Below, one piece after another: positions 15,675-21,735 of a stretch of 21,735 bases of DNA. How positions within the stretch are numbered: position 1 is the stretch's first letter; each line of letters opens with the position of its first letter. Source of the stretch: Hungatella sp. UBA3048 (GTDB lineage Bacteria; Bacillota; Clostridia; Lachnospirales; Lachnospiraceae). The stretch is from positions 86,637-108,371 of the forward strand of contig DFCS01000003.1 of NCBI GenBank assembly GCA_002367105.1, read 5' to 3'. The position numbers and the translations under genes were made by a program. The notes below the pieces were generated by a model that was not told the DNA's origin, did no database searches, and saw nothing but the letters and a program-made list of their open reading frames with translations.

Positions 15675-17372
15675 TTAGTTTTTCAGCCATTTCGTTGCAA
15701 TAAATGATTCCCGGTATTCCTGAGGCGAGATCCCCTCTGCTTTTTTAAAAAAACGAGTAAAAGAGGCCGCAGTATCATATCCTACCATCTTTGCAATTTC
15801 ATATATCTTTTCATGAGGATTTTCAAGTAATTCTTTTGCTTTTTTTATCCGCGAATTTTCTATAAAACTGGAAAGCTTATGTCCGGTCGTCTGATGATAA
15901 AGCCGTGAAAGGTAGGAAGGATTCAAATAAGTCTTCTCAGACAAACTGGTCAGTGATAAATCTTCAGACAAATGATTTTCGATATACCGCCGCACAAAAT
16001 CGATTGTATCATTCGTCCTTTTGCTCTGCTCCTCTGTTTTCATGCCAAAGAGCATATGAGACAATTCATAAAGATATTCAGCTGCCTCCTTCCAGGTATT
16101 GTAATTTCCGCCGTTATACAATAAGTTTAAATTATTGGATTCTGTAAACCGTGCTGCCAGCTGGAATCGATTCACACAGGAAAGAAAAAATGTAATGATT
16201 GTCTGATATGCCTCTAATGCGATCACATTATTTTTATCCTGTATTTCACTAAGCGGTTCAAGCCATCCCCAAAGAGAATCATAGTAATCCTGCTCCTCTC
16301 CGGTTTCAATGGAATGATGCAGATTACTCAAGTCTTTGCGGTACAGCAATCCCTGCAATAAAGTGGTCGCAGTATTAGAATTGCCCCCAAAGGACGGAAT
16401 AAATGTCTGTCTCTGCTTCCGAAACTCCCTTTCATCAATGATTGTTTCCATGTCATGGCCAACATGATAATTGAGTAAATCAATGAGGGATACATATTTT
16501 TCGGCAATTTCCTCCCATTTACATGGTTTTTCCGCTAAAGCAAAACTTACAGGAGCATTCAGCCTTTCCCGGCAGGCCGACTGGACCATTTCCAAAGTAC
16601 CTTTTAAAAATACGCTCATGCTGTCATACGGATTATCCGGAGAGGATTGCGTCTTTTGGGGCTGAACAAAAACAGCTATTTTTTCATCCTTAAGCGGAAC
16701 GACCAGGCTGTTGATATGCATGGCAAAATATCTGACGATCAGCTGCTTTATGGAATACATAATCTGGTTCTTCTCCCAAAAGTCCACCGTTTTAGGTAAA
16801 ATCAATATTTCTCCTAGGATGAGCATCACAGGCTCATCTGCTCTTAAATGCAGGAAGAGCCTTTCAAATTCTTCCGCATTGATTTTTAACGAATTGTCAT
16901 TATTAAGTAATGCATAAAAATACTTCTGGCAAAATAAATCCTGAGCAAGATTTATTTGGTCCTTGGCATTTTGTATCAATTCATTTGTCTGATTTTCATC
17001 TTTTAACTCCTGCACAACATGTTCAACTGTTTTTATGATCTTGCCATATCCCTCGGTCTTTAATATGTATCTCACATTGCTATATTGAATTGCCTTATAT
17101 GCATAGTTAAATTCACTATGCCCTGTAAGGAAAATCACACGGCACCAGGGCCAGCGTTTCTTGATTTCATCCAGCAGCTGAAGACCATCGATTTCAGGCA
17201 TATTTATATCCGTCAAAACAATATCCATTCTCGTGCGTCCCAGCCACTGGATCGCTTCTTCTCCTGAATATGCTTTATAAACATCCAGTTCCATGTTTTC
17301 AAGACTCGAAAAAATGTCATATAACCCATTAACGATAATCTCCTCGTCATCCGCGATTAAAAGTCGGTACAT
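15675..17372 (-). CDS. yesN: AraC-type response regulator YesN
   Basis: 565 residues. Residues 1-120 are a receiver domain: acidic pocket D8-D9-E10, phospho-acceptor D55 in LTDINMPEIDGLQ, T83 and K105. A middle region of about 330 residues has no clear motif. Residues about 460-560 form an AraC-type double HTH (IENHLSEDLSLTSLSEKTYL, then EIAKMVGYDTAASFTRFFKK and the closing GISPQEYRE). It would activate the adjacent sugar-uptake operon when phosphorylated by YesM. It begins one base after the yesM stop, with GGGGGGAG as ribosome site, so the pair is co-transcribed. The strand and order (regulators first, then binding protein) match the common layout of LplABC/YesMN loci. Confidence 0.94.
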   Translation of the reverse strand: MYRLLIADDEEIIVNGLYDIFSSLENMELDVYKAYSGEEAIQWLGRTRMDIVLTDINMPEIDGLQLLDEIKKRWPWCRVIFLTGHSEFNYAYKAIQYSNVRYILKTEGYGKIIKTVEHVVQELKDENQTNELIQNAKDQINLAQDLFCQKYFYALLNNDNSLKINAEEFERLFLHLRADEPVMLILGEILILPKTVDFWEKNQIMYSIKQLIVRYFAMHINSLVVPLKDEKIAVFVQPQKTQSSPDNPYDSMSVFLKGTLEMVQSACRERLNAPVSFALAEKPCKWEEIAEKYVSLIDLLNYHVGHDMETIIDEREFRKQRQTFIPSFGGNSNTATTLLQGLLYRKDLSNLHHSIETGEEQDYYDSLWGWLEPLSEIQDKNNVIALEAYQTIITFFLSCVNRFQLAARFTESNNLNLLYNGGNYNTWKEAAEYLYELSHMLFGMKTEEQSKRTNDTIDFVRRYIENHLSEDLSLTSLSEKTYLNPSYLSRLYHQTTGHKLSSFIENSRIKKAKELLENPHEKIYEIAKMVGYDTAASFTRFFKKAEGISPQEYRESFIATKWLKN

Positions 17373-17373
17373 T

Positions 17374-19116
17374 TTACTCCCCCCTAAGTCCTAAAATCAG
17401 TTCTACCCTAAGTCCTCCCAACAGACTTCGCTTAAGTAACACTCTGCTAACTTCATCGTACTGCAATTGTAAACGTCTGTTAATGTTAAGCAATGCTGTT
17501 ACTTCTGCGTCTTCAGATTGTGATGTCAACATTTGTTGCAGCTCTGTAAGTTTTTCATCTGTCAAACTGGTTCCATTATCTTCAACAATAATATGAAGTC
17601 TTTCATTCTCACTCTCAAAAGAGATGGATATGATCCGATCTTTCATTCTCTTTTCCACCGCATGTTCAAAAGCATTCTCGATCAGGGGCTGTATAATGAG
17701 CCGGGGAATGGGATATTGTGCAAATTCCTTTGGGCAGGAACTGAATTCCACCTTAAGATTCTTTGTAAAACGCATGGACAGAATACTGGTATAAGTGCGT
17801 GCATGCTCAACTTCTTCATAAAGCGGGATAATGTCTGCGGCATTCCTGGTAAGATAGCGGTAATATTCACCCAGATGATTGGAAAACTCTATCAGATTTT
17901 CATCCCCCATCTGAGCCATAGTATTGATAATGAAAAAACTGTTATATAGAAAATGCGGCTTGATTTGTGCCTGCAGCTGCTTTAATTCGGCACGCTGGGT
18001 CAATATTTTCTGCTTATAAGCCTGATCGATTAACATATTTAAGCTATCAACCATTTTGTTGAATCTGGTATACAGATAGGAGAATTCCTTAGATCTAACG
18101 TCATTTGTATCTAAACTTATCTGCAGGTTCCCTTTTTCTACCTGCCGGAAAACCTCTACTAATTTTTTAATAGGTTTATTTATGAAGCGGTTCATGGATA
18201 ATGTAAAAATTATAATTACTGTTATTGATACCATGACGAATATCCATATCCAGCTGGTAAAATTCCTCATCGGTGTAAATACTAAATTTTCTGGTAAATA
18301 TCTGAGTAATAGCATATTTAGATACTCTGACTTCGCGTACACGGAATAGCAATGATAATCTTCTATTTTACTCAGATAAGTGCCGCTTTTATCAGCAATA
18401 CTAAGATCACCCAATATCTCACGGAACTGCATAGGCTTCCCCGTATTGGCCATGGCAATTTCATTTGAGTTCGTAAGATCGATCAAATATGATCCACTGT
18501 CGGGATAAATATTAAACTGCTCCAAGTCTTCCTTAAATACATCTTGATCCAACTCTATCTCTATGACATAGTTACTGTCCGGGCCTGTATTGTCCGAAGG
18601 ATAGACTGTTGTAAGATATAAACCATCTTCATATCTGATAATTTGGGCTCCCTGTAGCCCTGCAGCGGTCCTTGTACGTTCATATACCCTGTTATCTAAA
18701 TCATCCACTCCCCTGGAAGACGAGATCGTTTTATCGATTGAAAACACGTGGGCACTGACATTTTTTACATAGCTGCTGCTATACGCAATTGTTATAAGGC
18801 GAGCCTGAAGCTGTCTCATATTGCTGACTATATCATAATCACTCATAATGCTATACTGGACTGCGAGACGGTTAAGATGCTCATCATTTAAGCAAGTGTA
18901 TTGCAATATTTTAAGCCGTTCAATTTCTTTTTCCAGCTGGCTTAAATAAAATTCAATCTGGGCAGTTGATGATTTTGACAGCTCTTCACGTACAGTATTG
19001 GCTCCCCAATTGCGGATATAAATTCCAAGTATAAAAATTGGAGCTATAACGATTAAAAAGATAGTTATTATTTTCTTGAAAAGACTGATATTTAGCTTAC
19101 GAGTTAATGAATGCAT
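17374..19116 (-). CDS. yesM: Sensor histidine kinase YesM
   Basis: 580 residues. Membrane segments at about 13-33 and 288-308 enclose a 250-residue extracellular sensor of likely Cache type. HAMP follows (about 310-365), then the His_kinase core with phospho-acceptor H388 in QIKPHFLYNS, and an HATPase domain with N-box IQPLIENAFEHA. The ATP-lid region deviates from the usual YesM pattern: DNGTSL replaces DNG-x-G, and TALLNINRRLQLQYDE replaces the usual GLxN start, though the RL and closing LGGLRVEL are kept. It may simply be a subfamily variant. ATG with a GGGAGGGG ribosome site; a promoter candidate lies at 19185-19213. It senses an external or binding-protein-linked signal and phosphorylates YesN. 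Confidence 0.94.
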   Translation of the reverse strand: MHSLTRKLNISLFKKIITIFLIVIAPIFILGIYIRNWGANTVREELSKSSTAQIEFYLSQLEKEIERLKILQYTCLNDEHLNRLAVQYSIMSDYDIVSNMRQLQARLITIAYSSSYVKNVSAHVFSIDKTISSSRGVDDLDNRVYERTRTAAGLQGAQIIRYEDGLYLTTVYPSDNTGPDSNYVIEIELDQDVFKEDLEQFNIYPDSGSYLIDLTNSNEIAMANTGKPMQFREILGDLSIADKSGTYLSKIEDYHCYSVYAKSEYLNMLLLRYLPENLVFTPMRNFTSWIWIFVMVSITVIIIFTLSMNRFINKPIKKLVEVFRQVEKGNLQISLDTNDVRSKEFSYLYTRFNKMVDSLNMLIDQAYKQKILTQRAELKQLQAQIKPHFLYNSFFIINTMAQMGDENLIEFSNHLGEYYRYLTRNAADIIPLYEEVEHARTYTSILSMRFTKNLKVEFSSCPKEFAQYPIPRLIIQPLIENAFEHAVEKRMKDRIISISFESENERLHIIVEDNGTSLTDEKLTELQQMLTSQSEDAEVTALLNINRRLQLQYDEVSRVLLKRSLLGGLRVELILGLRGE

Positions 19117-19184
19117 ATTTCCCCTCCCTGGTATGGCGTTTTTACGTTGCCTCTGAAAGATATCTATAATCCATGATTAGTTTT

Positions 19185-19213
19185 AGCATATCAGGTAAGG
19201 TTCTTTTTAACAA
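19185..19213 (-). promoter_or_regulatory. Probable promoter for yesMN
   Basis: Minus strand: TTGTTA (19208-19213), 17-base spacer, TATGCT (19185-19190), about 70 bases before the yesM start. Good spacing, moderate hexamers. Confidence 0.45.
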
Positions 19214-19277
19214 TCACATATTCTTCTTTTTTACCTGTGTTCCACAGCCAACCTATTAAGGAAATAATATGTATTAA

Positions 19278-19307
19278 TTCACATTTTCGGCATACAATTG
19301 TTATAAC
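19278..19307 (+). promoter_or_regulatory. Probable promoter for the polysaccharide deacetylase gene
   Basis: TTCACA (19278-19283), 18-base spacer, TATAAC (19302-19307). The -10 lies inside the perfect 12-bp palindrome TTGTTATAACAA (19298-19309), which could be an operator. The leader would be very short, about 15 bases before the ATG at 19327. Confidence 0.4.
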
Positions 19308-19326
19308 AACATATAGGGGCAAAATT

Positions 19327-20217
19327 ATGGATCGAATAATAAAATACAAAAGTATTCTAAAAAATATAATACTTATCATAATTTTCAGCCTATTATCTAT
19401 TTCCATAGTTAAAAGTATATATAAAATCTATGTGGTCTCTTCCGTACAGCCTGCTGATGGAATTTTAGTTCCGATTATAATGTATCATCAAGTAAAAAAC
19501 AGCGGTTTTGGCAATGATGTCATTAGTCCCGATGAATTTGAAAGTGATTTAAAGTATTTAAAAGAAAACCATTACAATACTATAACAATGACGCAATTAA
19601 TCGATTATGTTCATGACAAAAAGGAATTACCCCAGAATCCAGTTATTCTTTCTTTTGATGATGGGTATCTTAGTACCTATTTAAATGTTTATCCTCTGGT
19701 AAAAGAATATAATATGAAAATAGTCTTATCAGTAATCGGAAAAAGCGTCGATGATTTTTCGAAAGTATCCGATGAAAATATTGAATATTCTCATGTGACA
19801 TGGGATGAAGTAAAAGAAATGCAGCATTCCGGACTTGTTGAAATACAAAGCCATTCCTATAATTTACATAAAATTTCCAAAGGACGCTATGGATGCTGTC
19901 AAACAGATAATGAATCATCAGAGAACTATGAAGAATTTTTATCAAATGATTTAAATAAGCTGCAGGAAGAAATTCTCTCTGTTACAGGTAATAGTCCAAA
20001 TACGTTTACCTATCCATATGGCAGATATAACGACAAAATAGAAACTATCATTAAAAAACTAGGTTTTAAAGCCACCCTGACTTGTAAATTTGGTGTAAAT
20101 GTGATAGATAATGATCCCGATACTTTATACAGTCTAAAGAGAATACGTCGAGCCCATAATCAGAGTATTCAAAAAATGTTAAAAGAAGGAATGGACACTG
20201 TGAAATTTAACAAGTAG
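19327..20217 (+). CDS. Membrane-anchored polysaccharide deacetylase (NodB/CE4 family)
   Basis: 296 residues. A single hydrophobic segment (about 10-38) anchors the protein with the catalytic domain outside. CE4 motifs are complete: SFDDG (109-113) supplies the catalytic and metal Asp, HSYNLH (176-181) the two metal His, and TYPYGRY (228-234) the groove. Such enzymes remove N- or O-acetyl groups from surface polysaccharides or peptidoglycan; the exact substrate is not evident. The ATG at 19327 is chosen because AGGGG precedes it and the membrane segment starts soon after; a GTG 30 codons earlier has no ribosome site. The gene is clearly more AT-rich than its neighbours and stands alone, so recent acquisition is possible. 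A good hairpin follows at 20261-20310. Confidence 0.9.
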   Translation: MDRIIKYKSILKNIILIIIFSLLSISIVKSIYKIYVVSSVQPADGILVPIIMYHQVKNSGFGNDVISPDEFESDLKYLKENHYNTITMTQLIDYVHDKKELPQNPVILSFDDGYLSTYLNVYPLVKEYNMKIVLSVIGKSVDDFSKVSDENIEYSHVTWDEVKEMQHSGLVEIQSHSYNLHKISKGRYGCCQTDNESSENYEEFLSNDLNKLQEEILSVTGNSPNTFTYPYGRYNDKIETIIKKLGFKATLTCKFGVNVIDNDPDTLYSLKRIRRAHNQSIQKMLKEGMDTVKFNK

Positions 20218-20260
20218 ATTCACAGTAACCAGAAGGCCAACAATTTCAGCTTATAACACT

Positions 20261-20310
20261 AAATAATAAAAGGTACACTCTCAGAGATGAAAATGTACCT
20301 TTCATTATTT
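20261..20310. terminator. Bidirectional terminator-like hairpin
   Basis: Arms 20261-20277 and 20294-20310 pair over 17 positions with one mismatch. The outer stem is A/T-rich, giving a T-rich exit (CATTATTT on plus, TTTTATTATTT on minus), so it can serve the deacetylase gene and the convergent FAD oxidoreductase gene. Confidence 0.7.
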
Positions 20311-20374
20311 GTTTGCCCAGTTGAATCCCCCGTACAGCCATCATTATCAGAGCATTTACCTTCCTATCATGGTT

Positions 20375-20396
20375 GTACAGGGTTAAGCACCTGTAC
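20375..20396. other. Small inverted repeat at the end of the FAD oxidoreductase gene
   Basis: GTACAGG (20375-20381) and CCTGTAC (20390-20396) form a perfect 7-bp stem with an 8-base loop, touching the TAG stop of the minus-strand gene. No T-run follows. It may be a minor 3' structure next to the stronger hairpin at 20261-20310. Confidence 0.35.
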
Positions 20397-21735
20397 TAAT
20401 AAATATTTTGACTTTCTCTGAACTGCCTCCACACATTTTCAAAGAAGTTATCATCTTCAGGAATCGTTCTTACCTTTCTCCATTCAAATCGAACCTTCCC
20501 ATTTCTATAAGAAACTTCCTGTATCAAATCTGCACTGCTGCCGTCATCAAGGCAGAATGTAAATTCTTCCGGGAGCCTTGGATCTGGTTTTTGCCCGCTA
20601 AAATCCGTGTAAAGCGCGCTGCCTCTGCTCCTTCCCTGATGATCAACATAATCTTTCATAGCAGAGAGATACACAAACTGGCTGATAAGCATATCTCTCA
20701 GCCGAAAGGCGAGCCAGAGTTCCTTCTTCTCTTCCACCCAGGCGGAAGCACCTAAATGCGAAAGTTCCTCTTGAACCTCTTTTATGGCCAGTTCAATCTT
20801 TTCGGGATTCCGTATGGCTGCTCCGAACCGGCTCATGCGGACAGCTGCGCGGTTCCAAAGCTCTCTCACTGGGATTCGCCCTTCTTTTTCACCCGTAACC
20901 TGCGATACCATCTTTTCCGCATCATATACCGCTTTTCCGGCAATTTCTTCAAAACTTTCGCCCGTATTATCAGGCTCTCCCTGTCTCCTGGCTGCTATGT
21001 ACTGCGCAGCTCTTGCGGAACCGACCTGGCCGGAATTCAAAGCGCTTCCGCCCGGGCGATAGACACCATGGCTTCCGCAGACCTCTCCGGCTGCAAAAAG
21101 TCCCTCCACATCCGTATGCCACCATGCATCAGCCGCCAAACCACCATTATTGTGCTGAGCGCACACCGCAATCTCAAGAGGCTTTGTCCTTAAATCTACT
21201 CCTCTTCCAAGATAAAATTCCACCGCCGGCATATTCATATGGCTTAATCTCTCGATCGGTGTCCCATAACATGCGCCTGCCCGTCTTAAATATTCATAGG
21301 CCTCCTGATCCAGCTTTTCAAAGTTCACCGGTTCCCTGCCGGGATTCTCGCGGAAGTCAAGAAATATCCGTCTGCCTCTGCTTCTTTCCATATATACAAG
21401 AATATCAATGATCGAACTTCCTCCTGAAAGCTTTCTTACGTCAAAAGGCCATTGATATCCTTTAAGAAAAATACTGCTGAGCATAACATCCCGGTTTTCA
21501 AAGAAATCCGATAAAAACTCACGCTCATCATTTCCATTTTCATCCGTAGAAAAGAAACGGGGAAGAGCCTGCATATAGGTTCCCGATACGTTCCACCGCG
21601 GATGAATGGACGCTATCCCATACTGCCATTCTGTCAGGTTTTTCCCTTTCGCCCCCGCCTCAAATGCAAGACCGCTGGATCCATAATGTCCGGCCGGATA
21701 CACGCTGTCCGCATACATTCCGGCCGGCCCGCCGG
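20396..21735 (-). CDS. FAD-dependent oxidoreductase, fumarate reductase-like (5' end missing)
   Basis: 445 residues are visible; the frame is open through the right edge, and a Met at 21718 sits inside the conserved GGPAGMYADSVYP stretch, so it is not the start. The missing N-terminus would hold the main FAD-binding Rossmann motif. The visible part fits the fumarate reductase/succinate dehydrogenase/aspartate oxidase flavoprotein family: GSSGLAFEAGAKG, then AVCAQHNNGGLAADAWW with the HxxGG active-site pattern, and TDVEGLFAAGEVCGSHGVYRPGGSALNSGQVGSARAAQYIA, which closes the FAD site. The C-terminal helical domain follows (about residues 270-360). The stop TAG is at 20396-20398. Substrate and partner are unknown, and no Fe-S or cytochrome partner is in the window. 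Confidence 0.88.
   Translation of the reverse strand, partial: GGPAGMYADSVYPAGHYGSSGLAFEAGAKGKNLTEWQYGIASIHPRWNVSGTYMQALPRFFSTDENGNDEREFLSDFFENRDVMLSSIFLKGYQWPFDVRKLSGGSSIIDILVYMERSRGRRIFLDFRENPGREPVNFEKLDQEAYEYLRRAGACYGTPIERLSHMNMPAVEFYLGRGVDLRTKPLEIAVCAQHNNGGLAADAWWHTDVEGLFAAGEVCGSHGVYRPGGSALNSGQVGSARAAQYIAARRQGEPDNTGESFEEIAGKAVYDAEKMVSQVTGEKEGRIPVRELWNRAAVRMSRFGAAIRNPEKIELAIKEVQEELSHLGASAWVEEKKELWLAFRLRDMLISQFVYLSAMKDYVDHQGRSRGSALYTDFSGQKPDPRLPEEFTFCLDDGSSADLIQEVSYRNGKVRFEWRKVRTIPEDDNFFENVWRQFRESQNIY

Noticed and set aside
19237..19326. GTG start extending the deacetylase by 30 residues
   Set aside because: It has no ribosome site, overlaps the predicted promoter and would place residues unlike a signal anchor before the membrane segment.
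20756..21193. 145-codon plus-strand frame
   Set aside because: Antisense to the FAD oxidoreductase; shadow of a GC-richer gene.
21718..21718. ATG at 21718 as the start of the FAD oxidoreductase
   Set aside because: The frame stays open to the edge, the residues before it (GGPAG) are conserved, and the FAD-binding N-terminus would be missing.

Overview
The window reads as a chromosomal piece of a Gram-positive, gut-type Clostridia, most likely a Lachnospiraceae relative. This rests on sigma-A-like promoters, strong AGGAGG-type ribosome binding sites, lipoprotein solute-binding proteins, CUT1 ABC importers of the LplB/YtcP type and a YesM/YesN two-component system. The taxon is an inference from gene content and style; there is no rRNA, tRNA, CRISPR array, insertion sequence or phage gene in the window.

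Layout. (1) 1-2548: on the minus strand, hypB (nickel-insertion GTPase) followed by the start of an Fe-S oxidoreductase that runs off the left edge; divergent from them is a GntR/FadR-family repressor. Both divergent promoters carry a closely matching inverted repeat (TTCTGG-5-CCAGA), so this regulator probably controls hypB and itself. (2) 2658-8742: module A. A minus-strand operon holds a lipoprotein sugar-binding protein, two CUT1 permeases and a GH51 alpha-L-arabinofuranosidase. It is divergent from an ArsR-type HTH protein with a roughly 200-residue C-terminal domain, probably its sugar sensor. (3) 8843-19116: module B. Minus strand, in transcription order: yesM (sensor kinase), yesN (AraC-type response regulator), a second lipoprotein binding protein, two LplB/YtcP-type permeases, a GH43 glycosidase, a possible 18-codon peptide, and a second GH51 arabinofuranosidase. 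(4) 19327-20217: an AT-rich plus-strand gene for a membrane-anchored polysaccharide deacetylase. (5) 20396-21735: C-terminal part of a fumarate-reductase-like FAD oxidoreductase, cut by the right edge.

How it works together. Both arabinofuranosidases and the GH43 enzyme lack signal peptides, so short arabinose-containing oligosaccharides (from arabinan or arabinoxylan) would be captured by the lipoproteins, imported by the two CUT1 systems and debranched in the cytoplasm. Neither transporter has its own ATPase gene, so a shared MsmX-type ATPase encoded elsewhere is expected. Module A seems to answer to a cytoplasmic one-component sensor and module B to an external signal through YesM/YesN. 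Both operons have a hairpin between the binding-protein gene and the first permease gene, the usual way to make more binding protein than permease. Further arabinose catabolism (araA/B/D) is not in the window.
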